Shown here piece by piece: positions 27,934-38,008 of a DNA stretch of 64,000 bases (position 1 is its first letter; the number at the start of each line of letters is the position of its first letter). The notes beneath the pieces were generated by a model. The model was not told the origin of the DNA, searched no databases, and saw nothing but the letters and a program-made list of their open reading frames with translations. The stretch is from NCBI RefSeq assembly GCF_016901015.1, contig NZ_JAFEUP010000003.1:372001-436000 (forward strand). Reading direction: 5' to 3'. Made by a program: the position numbers and the translations under genes. The DNA is from Zestomonas insulae. Lineage in GTDB: Bacteria; Pseudomonadota; Gammaproteobacteria; Pseudomonadales; Pseudomonadaceae.

Positions 27934-30900
27934 ATGGATATGAACCGTCGGCAATTCTTCAAGGTCTGCGGTGTAGGCCTTGGAGGATCGAGCCTGGTGG
28001 CCCTGGGTGTCGCCCCACCCGCGGCGTACGCCGACCAGGTCCGCCATTTCAAGCTCGCGCGCACCATCGAAACGCGCAACACCTGTCCGTACTGCTCGGT
28101 CGGCTGCGGCCTGATCATGTACAGCCAGGGTGATGCCGCGAAGAACGTGGCACAGAACATCATCCACATCGAAGGCGACGCCGACCACCCGGTGAACCGC
28201 GGCACGCTGTGCCCGAAAGGTGCCGGTCTGCTCGACTTCGTGCACAGCCCGAACCGCCTCAAGTATCCCGAAGTGCGCGAGTCCGGCTCGGCGGAGTGGA
28301 AGCGCATCGAGTGGGACGACGCGCTGGATCGCATCGCCAAGCTGGTCAAGGACGATCGCGACGCCAACTTCATCGAGAAGAACGACTCCGGGCTGACGGT
28401 CAACCGTTGGCTGAGCACCGGTTTCCTCGCGGCGTCGGCCTCGTCCAACGAAGCGGGTTACATCACCCACAAGGTGATGCGTTCCTTCGGCATCCTGGGA
28501 TTCGATAACCAAGCGCGTGTCTGACACGGCCCGACGGTGGCAAGTCTTGCCCCGACGTTTGGCCGCGGTGCCATGACCAATCACTGGACCGACATCAAGA
28601 ATGCCGATCTGGTGCTGATCATGGGCGGCAACGCCGCCGAAGCGCACCCCTGCGGGTTCAAGTGGGTCACCGAAGCCAAGGCGCACAACCAGGCGCGGCT
28701 GATCGTGGTCGATCCGCGCTTCACCCGGTCCGCCTCGGTGGCGGACTACTACGCACCGATCCGCACCGGCACCGACATCGCCTTCCTCGGCGGGCTGATC
28801 AACTACCTGCTGGAAAACGACAAGATCCAGCACGACTACGTGCGCAATTACACCGACGTGTCGTTCATCGTGAAGGAAGGCTTCGGCTTCGACGACGGCC
28901 TGTTCAACGGCTACGACGCCGAGAAGCGCAGCTACCCGGACAAGTCGGCGTGGAACTACGAACTGGGTGCGGACGGTTTCGCCCAGGTCGACCCGACGCT
29001 CAGCCACCCGCGCTGCGTGTTCAACCTGATGAAGCAGCACTACAGCCGCTACACCGCGGACCTGGTCAGCAGCATCTGCGGCACGCCGAAGGACATGATG
29101 CTAAAGGTCTGGGCGGAGATCGCCGAGACCTCGCGACCGGACAAGGTCATGACCATCATGTACGCACTCGGCTGGACCCAGCACTCGGTGGGTTCGCAGA
29201 TGATCCGCACCGGCGCCATGGTGCAGTTGCTGCTCGGCAACATCGGCATGCCCGGCGGCGGCATGAACGCCCTGCGCGGCCACTCCAACATCCAGGGCCT
29301 GACCGACCTCGGCCTGCTGTCCAACTCGCTGCCCGGCTACCTGAGCCTGCCGATGGACGCCGAGCAGGACTACCCGGCCTACATTGCCAAGCGCGCCAGC
29401 AAGCCGCTGCGCCCGGGACAGCTGTCCTACTGGCAGAACTACGGCAAGTTCCACGTCAGCCTGATGAAGAGCTGGTTCGGCAAGAGCGCCACCGCCGAGA
29501 ACAACTGGTGCTACGACTGGCTGCCCAAGCTCGATGTGCCCGGCTACGACGTGCTGCGCTACTTCGACCTGATGTACCAGGGCAGGGTCAACGGCTACTT
29601 CTGCCAGGGCTTCAACCCGCTCGCCTCGTTCCCCAACAAGGCCAAGGTCAGCGCCGCGCTGGCCAAGCTGAAATGGATGGTGGTGATGGACCCGCTGGCC
29701 ACCGAGACCTCGGAGTTCTGGCGGCACGCCGACGACTACAACGAAGTCGACACGGCGAACATCCAGACCACCGTGTTCCGCCTGCCGATCAGCTGCTTCG
29801 CCGAGGAAGACGGCTCGATCGTCAACAGCGGGCGCTGGCTGCAGTGGCACTGGAAGGGCGCCGAGCCGCCCGGCCAGGCGCGCACCGACATCTCGGTGAT
29901 GGCCGGGTTGTTCCTGCGCGTGCGCGCCATGTACGCGAAGGACGGCGGCAAGTTCCCCGAGCCGATCCTCGGCCTCGACTGGCCGTACCTGACGCCCCAT
30001 GAGCCGGGCCCGGACGAGCTGGCCAGGGAGTACAACGGCAAGGCCCTGGCCGATGTCAGCGACCCGGCCACCGGCGTGGTGCTGGCCAAGGCCGGCGAGC
30101 AGTTGGCCGGCTTCGCCCAGCTGCGCGACGACGGCAGCACGGCGAGCGGTTGCTGGATCTTCTGCGGCAGCTGGACCCAGCTCGGCAACCAGATGGCGCG
30201 GCGCGACAACGCCGACCCGCACGCCATGGGCCAGACGCTCGGCTGGGCCTGGGCCTGGCCGGCGAACCGGCGGATTCTCTACAACCGCGCCTCGGCCGAC
30301 CCGTCCGGCAAGCCCTGGGACCCGGTGAAGAAACGCCTGGTGTGGTGGAACGGCAAGGCCTGGGCCGGCACCGACGTGCCCGACTACAAGGCCGACGTGC
30401 CGCCGGAAGCGGGGATGAACCCGTTCATCATGAACCCCGAGGGCGTGGCGCGCTTCTTCGCCGTCGACAAGATGGCCGAGGGGCCGTTCCCCGAGCACTA
30501 CGAGCCGTTCGAGACGCCGATCGGTATCAACCCGCTGCATCGCGGCAATCCCAAGGCCACCAGCAATCCGGCGGCGCGGGTGTTCAAGAACGACATGGAG
30601 CTGTTCGGCACCGCCGCCGAGTTCCCCTACGCGGCGACCACCTACCGGCTCACCGAGCACTTCCACTTCTGGACCAAGCACTGCCGGCTCAACGCGATCA
30701 CCCAGCCGGAGCAGTTCGTCGAGATCGGCGAGGTGCTGGCCAAGGAGCTCGGCATCGCCGCCGGGGACAAGGTCAAGGTCTCCTCCAACCGCGGCTTCAT
30801 CAAGGCGGTGGCGGTGGTGACCAAGCGCATCCGCCCGCTGCAGGTCGACGGCAAGACCGTGCACCAGGTTGGCATCCCGCTGCACTGGGGCTTCTCCGGT

Positions 30901-31008
30901 GTGGCCCGCAACGGCTACCTGACCAACACCCTGACCCCCTTCGTCGGCGACGGCAACACGCAGACACCGGAGTTCAAGTCGTTCCTGGTCAACGTGGAAA
31001 AGGCCTGA
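27934..31008 (+). CDS. fdnG: Formate dehydrogenase-N alpha subunit (selenocysteine, molybdenum)
   Basis: The catalytic subunit of the periplasm-facing formate dehydrogenase: formate to CO2, electrons to FdnH. It is 1024 residues counting selenocysteine. It has a twin-arginine signal (NRRQFFKVCG), a 4Fe-4S site CPYCSVGCG with the fourth Cys in GTLCPKG, and the molybdopterin domains. The in-frame TGA at 28522-28524 encodes residue 197 in the family context NQARV-U-HGPTV, equal to Sec196 of E. coli FdnG; the frame then stays open to the end. An ATG two codons downstream is an alternative start; the ATG at 27934 has CAGGAG at a better distance. First gene of the fdnGHI operon, with fdhE and the sel genes downstream. 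Confidence 0.96.
28522..28560 (+). promoter_or_regulatory. SECIS element for selenocysteine insertion at the fdnG TGA
   Basis: Directly after the TGA the mRNA can fold, with the tip hairpin GGCA-AGTCT-TGCC at 28539-28551. This matches the bacterial SECIS tip (E. coli fdhF loop GGUCU) in both loop type and distance from the UGA. SelB should bind this tip to deliver Sec-tRNA. Confidence 0.85.
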
Positions 31009-31019
31009 GGAGTTGAGCC

Positions 31020-31961
31020 ATGGCATCCCAAGACATCATTGCCCGCTCCGCCACCACCACCCCGGTGTCCTCGGTGCGCCAGGTCGACGAAGTGGCCAAG
31101 CTGATCGACGTGTCCAAGTGCATCGGCTGCAAGGCCTGCCAGGTGGCCTGCTCGGAATGGAACGAGCTGCGCGACGAGGTCGGCCAGAACCACGGCACCT
31201 ACGACAGCCCGGCTGATCTCAGCGCGCAGTCGTGGACGCTGATGCGCTTCACCGAGCACGAAAGCGAGGTCGGCAAGCTCGAGTGGCTGATCCGCAAGGA
31301 CGGCTGCATGCACTGCGCCGAGCCCGGCTGCCTGGCCGCCTGCCCGAGTCCGGGGGCGATCGTGAAGTACGCCAACGGCATCGTCGACTTCAACCAGGAC
31401 CACTGCATCGGCTGCGGCTACTGCATCACCGGCTGCCCGTTCAACATCCCGCGCATCTCGCAGAAGGACCACAAGGCCTACAAGTGCACGCTGTGCTCCG
31501 ACCGCGTGTCGGTGGGCATGGAGCCGGCCTGCGTGAAGACCTGCCCGACCGGGGCGATCGTCTTCGGCACCAAGGAGGACATGAAGGAGCACGCCGCCGA
31601 ACGCATCGTCGACCTCAAGTCGCGCGGCTTCGAGCACGCCGGCCTGTACGACCCGCAAGGCGTCGGCGGCACCCACGTGATGTACGTGCTGCACCACGCC
31701 GACCAGCCGTCGCTGTACGCCGGCCTGCCGGACGACCCGCACATCAGCCCGCTGGTGTCGCTGTGGAAGGGCGTGACCAAGCCGCTCGGCCTGCTGGGCA
31801 TGGGCGTGGTCGCGTTGTTCGGTTTCTTCCACTACATCCGCGTCGGCCGCAACGTGGTCGAGGAGGACGAGCCGGTGCCGGAGCGCCAGCTGGTGGAGCA
31901 GAGCGTGCATCAGGTCGATCCGGCGGTGCACAGCTATGACCCGCGGGCACCGCGCTCGTGA
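31020..31961 (+). CDS. fdnH: Formate dehydrogenase-N beta subunit (iron-sulfur)
   Basis: A 313-residue electron-transfer subunit with four 4Fe-4S clusters. The four cysteine clusters are visible: [37 protein letters not shown] and CTLCSDR...CVKTC. A single C-terminal helix (about 258-280, [18 protein letters not shown]) anchors it next to FdnI. It starts 11 bases after the fdnG stop behind GAGGAGTTGAGCC. Confidence 0.96.
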   Translation: MASQDIIARSATTTPVSSVRQVDEVAKLIDVSKCIGCKACQVACSEWNELRDEVGQNHGTYDSPADLSAQSWTLMRFTEHESEVGKLEWLIRKDGCMHCAEPGCLAACPSPGAIVKYANGIVDFNQDHCIGCGYCITGCPFNIPRISQKDHKAYKCTLCSDRVSVGMEPACVKTCPTGAIVFGTKEDMKEHAAERIVDLKSRGFEHAGLYDPQGVGGTHVMYVLHHADQPSLYAGLPDDPHISPLVSLWKGVTKPLGLLGMGVVALFGFFHYIRVGRNVVEEDEPVPERQLVEQSVHQVDPAVHSYDPRAPRS

Positions 31962-32001
31962 GTGGTGTCGATGGCGTCCGCCGCGCAAGAGGAACTGAGC
32001 G

Positions 32002-32628
32002 ATGAACAAAGACATCCAGCGCTACACCGCCAACGAGCGCACCAATCACTGGCTGGTGGCGATCTGTTTCATGCTCGCCGGGCTGTCCGGGCTGGCGCTG
32101 TTCCACCCGGCGCTGTTCTGGCTCAGCCACCTGTTCGGCGGCGGCCCGTGGACGCGCATCCTGCACCCGTTCCTCGGCCTGGCGATGTTCCTGTTCTTCC
32201 TGTTCCTGGTGGTGCGCTTCGCCCACCACAACCTGATCGACCGCCGCGACATGCAGTGGCTCAAGCAGTGGCGCGACGTGGTCAACAACCGCGAGGACAA
32301 CCTGCCGGAAGTCGGCCGCTACAACGCCGGGCAGAAGCTGCTGTTCTGGACCCTGATCCTCTGCCTGCTGACGCTGCTGATCACCGGGCTGATCATGTGG
32401 CGCCAGTACTTCAGCCACTGGTTCGGTATCGAGCTGATCCGTCTCGCCTCGCTGCTGCATGCCTTCGCCGCCTTCGTGCTGATCTGCAGCATTCTCGTGC
32501 ACATCTACGCCGGCTTCTGGGTCAAGGGCTCGATGGCCGCGATGCTCACCGGCTGGGTCAGCCGCGCCTGGGCGCGCAAGCATCACAACGGCTGGCTGAA
32601 GGACGTCGGCAAGGGTCGCGAGCCCTAG
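32002..32628 (+). CDS. fdnI: Formate dehydrogenase-N gamma subunit (cytochrome b556)
   Basis: A 208-residue membrane cytochrome with four helices (about 18-36, 52-72, 112-134 and 150-172) that carries electrons from FdnH to quinone. Histidines expected to bind the two hemes b are present (RTNHW near 14, HPFLG near 56, LLHAFAAF near 153 and HIYAGFW near 169). It starts behind GAGGAACTGAGCG, 40 bases after fdnH. Confidence 0.94.
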   Translation: MNKDIQRYTANERTNHWLVAICFMLAGLSGLALFHPALFWLSHLFGGGPWTRILHPFLGLAMFLFFLFLVVRFAHHNLIDRRDMQWLKQWRDVVNNREDNLPEVGRYNAGQKLLFWTLILCLLTLLITGLIMWRQYFSHWFGIELIRLASLLHAFAAFVLICSILVHIYAGFWVKGSMAAMLTGWVSRAWARKHHNGWLKDVGKGREP

Positions 32629-32642
32629 GCGCGCAGTGGAAA

Positions 32643-32697
32643 TTCCCTCTCCCTCCGGAGCGGGGCGCGCAGCCAGGGCTAGGGTGAGGGAAGGCGC
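32643..32697 (+). repeat. CCCTCTCCC-type palindromic intergenic repeat
   Basis: TCCCTCTCCCTCCGGAGCGGGG followed by AGGGCTAGGGTGAGGGA lies between fdnI and fdhE. It is of the same general family as the hairpins at 15082 and 48815, and may trim or attenuate the transcript between the structural and assembly genes. Confidence 0.5.
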
Positions 32698-32725
32698 TTT
32701 CGTTTCACGACAGAAGGACTCCTGC

Positions 32726-33655
32726 GTGCCAGCCAAGATTCTCGAACCAGGCCAGATCGAAGCGGCGGCCAGCACGCCGCCTTTTGTCGTGCTGCCCCCC
32801 GGCGACCTGTTCAGCCGCCGCGCCGCGCGCCTGCGCGCCTTGGCGGTCGGCCATCCGCTCGGCGACTACCTGAGCCTGATGGCCCAGCTGTGCGACGCCC
32901 AGCAGCAGCTGTTCGACGCTGCGCCGGCACGGCTGCTGCCGGATGCCGCGGCGTTGCAGCGCAGCCAGGCGCACGGCATGCCGCCGCTGGCCTACGACGG
33001 CCTGGTCCGCACGCCTGCCTGGCAGGCGCTGCTCGAGCCGCTGCTCGATGCCCTCGCACCCACCGCCAGCCCGGCGGTGGCCGCCGCACTGACACAGCTG
33101 CGCCGCGCTGACGTCGATCAACGCAAGGTCTGGGCGATTGCCCTGCTCAGCGGCCAGTTCGACCTGCTGCCGGCGGCGCTGCTGCCGTTCCTCGGCGCGA
33201 CCCTGCAGGTGGCCTTCACCCGCGCGCTGCTGGCCCTGCCGGCCGGGCAGCTGCTGGAGAGCGAGGCGCGCACGCTGTGCCCGGCCTGTGGTTCGCCGCC
33301 GGTGGCCGGGATCATCCACCATCGCGGCAAGCAGAGCGGCCTGCGCTACCTGGCCTGCTCGCTGTGCGCCTGCCAGTGGCACTTCGTGCGGGTCAAATGC
33401 AGCCACTGCCAGGAGAGCAAGCACCTCGGCTACGTGTCGCTGCAGCGCGACGACCGCAGCGCCGAGCAGGCGCCGTTGCGCGCCGAGGTGTGTCCGGGTT
33501 GCCAGGGCTATCTCAAGCAGTTCTACCGGGAGTTCGCCGAAGACGCCGAACCGCTGGCCGACGACCTGGCCAGCCTGGCGCTCGACCTGCGCCTGGCCGA
33601 GGAGGGCTGGCTGCGCCGCGCGCCGAACCTGCTGCTGGCCCCTGGCGCGGAATAG
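32726..33655 (+). CDS. fdhE: Formate dehydrogenase accessory protein FdhE
   Basis: A 309-residue cytoplasmic assembly factor, the same length as the E. coli protein, needed for active formate dehydrogenase-N/O and proposed to act on its iron-sulfur/redox state before Tat export. Four CxxC motifs are present, forming a rubredoxin-like zone (CPACGSPP, CSLCACQWHFVRVKC, CSHCQ, CPGCQG). I chose the GTG at 32726, which has AGAAGGA nine bases upstream and gives the family N-terminus PAKILEPGQIE. Confidence 0.94.
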   Translation: MPAKILEPGQIEAAASTPPFVVLPPGDLFSRRAARLRALAVGHPLGDYLSLMAQLCDAQQQLFDAAPARLLPDAAALQRSQAHGMPPLAYDGLVRTPAWQALLEPLLDALAPTASPAVAAALTQLRRADVDQRKVWAIALLSGQFDLLPAALLPFLGATLQVAFTRALLALPAGQLLESEARTLCPACGSPPVAGIIHHRGKQSGLRYLACSLCACQWHFVRVKCSHCQESKHLGYVSLQRDDRSAEQAPLRAEVCPGCQGYLKQFYREFAEDAEPLADDLASLALDLRLAEEGWLRRAPNLLLAPGAE

Positions 33656-33664
33656 ATCAGCACT

Positions 33665-33738
33665 TGTGGGAGCGAATTCATTCGCGATGAACCGCAACGG
33701 GAGTGGTTTCCCCTTCGCGAATGAATTTGCTCCTACCA
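33665..33738 (+). repeat. REPIN 1 (paired REP)
   Basis: TGGGAGCGAATTCATTCGCGATGA and its inverted partner TTCGCGAATGAATTTGCTCCTAC flank a spacer of about 24 bases, between fdhE and selA. One arm has TTT for TTC, so it is slightly decayed. Confidence 0.9.
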
Positions 33739-33813
33739 ATCCACCCTCTGCGAAATAGCCCTCTGCCCCGATTTGCCTACACTGGTGAAGGTAAATCGTC
33801 TCGAGGCTCGTGC

Positions 33814-35220
33814 ATGACCGCCGTTCGCCTGCCCTCCATCGACCGCCTGCTGCGCAGCCCCGCCTGTACACCCCTGCAGCAGCGCTACGGCCGCGACGCC
33901 CTGCTGAAAACCCTGCGTGATTTGCTCGACGAGCTGCGTGAACCGGCCCGCCACGGCCAGCTTGCCGCCATCGAACTGAGCGAGGCGGTGCTCGCCGGGC
34001 GCGCCGGCGAACGCCTCGCCGCCCACCACGCCAGCCGCGTGCGGCGGGTCTTCAACCTGACCGGCACGGTGCTGCACACCAACCTCGGCCGCGCCCTGCT
34101 GCCGGACGAAGCAATCGAGGCGATCACGTTGGCGGCGCGCTACCCGCTGAACCTCGAATTTGACCTGGGCAGCGGCACGCGCGGCGACCGGGACGACCTG
34201 ATCACCGGACTGATCCGCGAGCTGACCGGCGCCGAGGCGGTCACCGTGGTCAACAACAACGCCGCCGCCGTGCTGCTGGCGCTGAACAGCCTGGGCGCGC
34301 GCAAGGAAGGCATCATCTCGCGTGGCGAGTTGATCGAGATCGGCGGCGCGTTCCGCATCCCCGACATCATGGCCCGCGCCGGGGTCAAGCTGGTCGAGGT
34401 CGGCACCACCAACCGCACCCACGCCAAGGATTACGAGGCGGTGATCGGTCCGCGTTCGGGCCTGCTGATGCGCGTGCACACCAGCAACTACAGCGTGCAG
34501 GGCTTCACCGCCAGCGTCGCCACCCGCGACCTCGCCGCGATCGCCCACGCCCACGGCCTGCCGCTGCTCGAAGACCTCGGCAGCGGCACGCTGGTCGACC
34601 TGACCCGCTGGGGCCTGCCCAAGGAGCCGACCGTGCAGGAGGCGCTGGCCGACGGCGCCGACCTGGTCACCTTCAGCGGCGACAAGCTGCTCGGCGGCCC
34701 GCAGGCCGGGCTGATCCTCGGCCGCCGGGAGCTGATCGCGAAGATCAAGAAAAACCCGCTCAAGCGCGCCCTGCGCGTCGACAAGCTGACCCTCGCCGCG
34801 CTGGAAGCGGTGCTGCAGCTGTACCGTGACCCCGATCGCCTGGCCGAGCGCTTGACTACCCTGCGCCTGCTCTGTCGTCCGGCGGCCGACATCCGCGCGC
34901 AGGCCGAGGGCCTCCTCACCGCAGTCGCGGCGCCGCTGGGCGCGGGCTGGCAGGTCAGCGTCGAAGCGGCGCTGGGCATGATCGGCAGCGGCGCGCAGCC
35001 GGTGGCGCGCCTGCCCAGCGCCGCGCTGTGCCTACGCCCGCAGCAACCCAAACGCCTGCGCGGCCGCGCCTTGCGTGAGCTGGAGGAGCGCCTGCGCAGC
35101 CTGCCGATTCCGGTACTCGGTCGCCTCGACGACGACGCGCTGTGGCTCGACCTGCGCCAGCTCGACGACGAGCCGGCGTTCCGCGCGCAACTGGCGCAGC
35201 TGGCGGAGGCGGCGGTTTGA
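33814..35220 (+). CDS. selA: L-seryl-tRNA(Sec) selenium transferase
   Basis: Converts seryl-tRNA(Sec) to selenocysteyl-tRNA(Sec) using selenophosphate. It is 468 residues, near the 463 of E. coli. The PLP lysine is Lys291 in [14 protein letters not shown]; other family blocks are [18 protein letters not shown] and [12 protein letters not shown]. The ATG at 33814 gives the standard SelA start [12 protein letters not shown]; the earlier in-frame codons read into the REPIN. Its stop codon overlaps the selB start. Confidence 0.96.
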   Translation: MTAVRLPSIDRLLRSPACTPLQQRYGRDALLKTLRDLLDELREPARHGQLAAIELSEAVLAGRAGERLAAHHASRVRRVFNLTGTVLHTNLGRALLPDEAIEAITLAARYPLNLEFDLGSGTRGDRDDLITGLIRELTGAEAVTVVNNNAAAVLLALNSLGARKEGIISRGELIEIGGAFRIPDIMARAGVKLVEVGTTNRTHAKDYEAVIGPRSGLLMRVHTSNYSVQGFTASVATRDLAAIAHAHGLPLLEDLGSGTLVDLTRWGLPKEPTVQEALADGADLVTFSGDKLLGGPQAGLILGRRELIAKIKKNPLKRALRVDKLTLAALEAVLQLYRDPDRLAERLTTLRLLCRPAADIRAQAEGLLTAVAAPLGAGWQVSVEAALGMIGSGAQPVARLPSAALCLRPQQPKRLRGRALRELEERLRSLPIPVLGRLDDDALWLDLRQLDDEPAFRAQLAQLAEAAV

Positions 35221-37157
35221 TCGTCGGCACGGCGGGGCACATCGACCACGGCAAGACCGCGCTGCTGCGCGCCCTCACCGGCATCGAGGGCGACCGCCGC
35301 CCGGCCGAGCGCGCGCGCGGCATCACCATCGACCTCGGCTACCTGTACGCCGACCTCGGCGACGGGTCGCTGACCGGCTTCATCGACCTGCCCGGCCACG
35401 AGCGCTTCATCCACAACATGCTCGCCGGGGCCAGCGGCATCGACCTGATGCTGCTGGTGGTCGCCGCCGACGACGGAGTGATGCCGCAGACCCGCGAGCA
35501 CCTGGCGATCGTCGAACTGCTGGGGATTCCCCGCGCGCGCGTGGTGCTGACCAAGACCGACCGGGTCGACGCCGCGCGCGTCGCCGAAGTGCGCGAGCAG
35601 ATCGGCAGTCTGCTGGCCGGCGGGCCCTTTGCCGGCGCGCCGATCCATCCGGTGTCGAGCATCACCGGCAGCGGCATCGACCTGCTGCGCCTGACCCTGG
35701 CGGCGGACGCTGCGGTGGCCGGCGAGCGGCGCGCCGCCGGGCACTTCCGCCTGGCGGTTGACCGCGTATTCAACGTCGACGGCGCCGGCCGGGTGGCCAC
35801 CGGCACCGCCTTCGCCGGCCAGGTGCGAATCGGTGATGAACTGCTGCTCAGCCCCGCCGGCCTGCGCGTGCGGGTGCGCGATCTGCGCGCGCAGAGCCTC
35901 AGCGTCGAACAAGCCGGCGCCGGTCAGCGGGTCGCCGTCAACGTCGCTGGCGACAAGCAGGCGCTGGAACGCATCCAGCGCGGCGACTGGCTGCTGGCGC
36001 CGGTGCTGCACGCGCCGGCCACGCGGATCGATATCGAACTGCGCGTGCTAGCCAGCGAAGCGCGCGCACTGGCGCACTGGACGCCGGTGCACGTACACCT
36101 CGGCGCCCAGGACGTCACCGCGCGCGTCGCACTGCTCGACAGCGAGCGGCTGGCGCCCGGCGAGCACGGCCTGGCCCAGTTGCTGCTCAACGCCCCGGTG
36201 CATGCGGTGCATGGCGACCGCCTGGTGCTGCGCGACCAGTCGGCGCAGCGCACGCTCGGCGGCGGCCGGCTGCTTGATCCCTTCGCCCCGGCGCGCGAGC
36301 GGCGCAGTCCGGCGCGCCTGGCGCAGCTCGACGCGTTGCGCACGGCCAGCCTGGAAGCCGCATTGCCGGTGCTCCTCGAGCGCGCCGACAACGGCCTCGA
36401 CCCGGCAGTGCTGGAGCGCCAGTTCAACCGCGCCGTCGGCACCTGGCAGCTGCCGGTCGCGGTGTGCACCGCGAGCACCCGCCAGGGCCCGCGCTTGTTC
36501 GCCACCACGCGCTGGATCGCCCTGCAGGGCGAACTGCTCGAGGCCTTGGCGCGCTTCCATGCCGAGCAGCCCGACGAACTCGGCCCGGACCGCGACCGCT
36601 TGCGCCGCTATGCGCTGGCACGCCTCGAGCGACCGGTGTTCATCGCCCTGCTGGACAGCCTGCTCGGCGACGGCCGCATCCAGAGCAGCGGCCCCTGGCT
36701 GCACCTGCCCGAGCACCGCGTGCAGCTCAGCGCCGCCGACGAAGCGCTGCACCAGCGCCTCTGGCCACTGCTCGTAGCCGGCGGCTTCGACCCGCCCTGG
36801 GTGCGGGAGCTGGCCAGCGCGCTGCAGCAGAGCGACGCCGATGTGCGTCTGCTGCTGCGCAAGCTGGCGCGCCTGGGCCTGCTGCATCAGGTGGTCAAGG
36901 ACCTGTTCTACCCGGAAGCGACCATCCGCCAGCTGGCCGCCCAGGTCCTGCAACTGGAGCACGAACACGGCCTGCTCAGCGCCGCAGCGTTCCGCGACCG
37001 CGTGGCCATCGGCCGCAAGCGCGCCATCCAGATACTCGAATACTTCGACCGCATCGGCTTTACTCGCCGACACGGCAACGAGCGCAAAACCCGCAGCGAC
37101 TCCGCCCTCGCCGTGACCACCGCCAACGGGAACGAGGGCCCGCCGCACAACGTTTAG
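35217..37157 (+). CDS. selB: Selenocysteine-specific elongation factor
   Basis: A GTPase of 646 residues that brings Sec-tRNA to UGA codons marked by SECIS. G1 is [12 protein letters not shown] at residues 4-15, then the RGITIDLGY switch, DLPGHE and TKTD. Domains II and III follow, and the C-terminal winged helices that bind SECIS end the protein ([20 protein letters not shown]). The start is inferred as the TTG at 35217, which overlaps the selA TGA and has GGAGG nine bases upstream; it places the GTPase motif exactly as in E. coli SelB. An ATG in frame at 35142 would add 25 unlikely residues. Confidence 0.94.
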   Translation: MIVGTAGHIDHGKTALLRALTGIEGDRRPAERARGITIDLGYLYADLGDGSLTGFIDLPGHERFIHNMLAGASGIDLMLLVVAADDGVMPQTREHLAIVELLGIPRARVVLTKTDRVDAARVAEVREQIGSLLAGGPFAGAPIHPVSSITGSGIDLLRLTLAADAAVAGERRAAGHFRLAVDRVFNVDGAGRVATGTAFAGQVRIGDELLLSPAGLRVRVRDLRAQSLSVEQAGAGQRVAVNVAGDKQALERIQRGDWLLAPVLHAPATRIDIELRVLASEARALAHWTPVHVHLGAQDVTARVALLDSERLAPGEHGLAQLLLNAPVHAVHGDRLVLRDQSAQRTLGGGRLLDPFAPARERRSPARLAQLDALRTASLEAALPVLLERADNGLDPAVLERQFNRAVGTWQLPVAVCTASTRQGPRLFATTRWIALQGELLEALARFHAEQPDELGPDRDRLRRYALARLERPVFIALLDSLLGDGRIQSSGPWLHLPEHRVQLSAADEALHQRLWPLLVAGGFDPPWVRELASALQQSDADVRLLLRKLARLGLLHQVVKDLFYPEATIRQLAAQVLQLEHEHGLLSAAAFRDRVAIGRKRAIQILEYFDRIGFTRRHGNERKTRSDSALAVTTANGNEGPPHNV

Positions 37158-37193
37158 CAACGCCAGCCCGCCGGCTGGACGCACCGAACACAT

Positions 37194-37289
37194 GGAAGGT
37201 AATCACGCCCGGTGGCGTGGCCGGGCTTCAAACCCGGTGGGGGACGGCAGCCGTTCCTGGGTGGGTTCGACTCCCACTGCCTTCCGCCA
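37194..37289 (+). tRNA. selC: tRNA-Sec (anticodon TCA)
   Basis: A 96-base tRNA with the selenocysteine hallmarks: an eight-base-pair acceptor stem (GGAAGGTA with TGCCTTCC), anticodon stem CCGGG/CCCGG with loop CTTCAAA, anticodon TCA at 37228-37230, a long variable arm (GGGGACGGCAGCCGTTCC), GGTTCGACTCC T-loop and encoded CCA. It lies 36 bases after selB and closes the selenocysteine cassette. Confidence 0.96.
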
Positions 37290-37304
37290 TTCTCTCGCCC
37301 GCCG

Positions 37305-37994
37305 CTACTGCGCCGGAAAGTCGAAGTAGGTGTCTGGATAAGGCTCGGCGCGCAGGCGGTAGTGCCACCATTCGGCGGTGTAGGGTTCGAAGCCGTGGCG
37401 GCGCATCAAGTCGCGTAGCAGTTGGCGGTTGTGGCGCTGCGCGGGGCTGATCAGTGGGGTGTCGTGATGGGAGATGGGGCCGAAGAAGTCGAACGGGCTG
37501 CCCATGTCCAGTTCCTTGCCGCTATGGGCATCGATCAGCGTCAGGTCGACGGTGCTGCCGCGCGAGTGGCCAGATTGTTTGGCGATGTAGCCGCGATCGA
37601 ACAGCTCGCGCTTGTCCAGTTCGGGGTAGAAGCGTGCCTTCATGCGCTGCTCCTGCGGGTCGGCGGCCCAGCGCTTGAAGAACTCCACTGCACGTTGCGG
37701 TCGGTAGCCGTCGAAGATTTTCAGCCCCAGCCCCAGCCCCAGCCCCTGCGCGAAGAGCTCCTGTTCGGCGCTGGCCAGCGCCTGGGCGGCGGGGCGGGTG
37801 AGCTGAATCCGCGCACTGCGGTAGCCGTCCACGCGGTTGCCGGTGAAGTTGTCGCCGTTGAAGTAGCGCACGTCGTAGCGGGCCTCGTGCAGCACCGTGT
37901 CGAGGTAGACGAAGTCACTCGGCCGGGTGGTCTGCGGCGGGGTGCTGCAGGCGGCGAGCAGGGCCAGCAGGAGGAGCGCGGGCAGGCGTGGCAT
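37305..37994 (-). CDS. M15D (VanX/DdpX-type) D-alanyl-D-alanine dipeptidase lipoprotein
   Basis: A 229-residue zinc dipeptidase of the VanX/DdpX family, exported as a lipoprotein (lipobox LLAAC, Cys16). Zinc ligands and catalytic acid are present: His143 and Asp150 in SGHSRGSTVD, Glu208 and His211 in EWWH; GYRP near 96-99 is also conserved. It would split D-Ala-D-Ala or similar dipeptides in the periplasm, for recycling rather than vancomycin resistance. Residues 84-91 read GLGLGLGL and are encoded by four perfect AGCCCC repeats. Last gene of a five-gene minus-strand run, 14 bases after the GrpB gene. Confidence 0.9.
   Translation of the reverse strand: MPRLPALLLLALLAACSTPPQTTRPSDFVYLDTVLHEARYDVRYFNGDNFTGNRVDGYRSARIQLTRPAAQALASAEQELFAQGLGLGLGLKIFDGYRPQRAVEFFKRWAADPQEQRMKARFYPELDKRELFDRGYIAKQSGHSRGSTVDLTLIDAHSGKELDMGSPFDFFGPISHHDTPLISPAQRHNRQLLRDLMRRHGFEPYTAEWWHYRLRAEPYPDTYFDFPAQ
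37723..37746 (+). repeat. Hexanucleotide tandem repeat (AGCCCC x4) inside a coding gene
   Basis: Four perfect AGCCCC units, read on the minus strand as Gly-Leu pairs next to the conserved KIFDGYRP segment of the M15D dipeptidase. Unit changes would keep the frame and alter only the number of Gly-Leu pairs. Confidence 0.85.
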
Positions 37995-38008
37995 GCCGGC
38001 GCCCGCGC

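Noticed and set aside
28522..28524. TGA in fdnG as a nonsense mutation or gene split
   Set aside because: The context is the known selenocysteine site, a SECIS hairpin follows and selA, selB and selC are next door.
37305..37994. VanX-type vancomycin resistance gene
   Set aside because: It is a lipoprotein dipeptidase without vanS, vanR, vanH or vanA neighbours, and Gram-negative homologues serve in D-Ala-D-Ala use or recycling.
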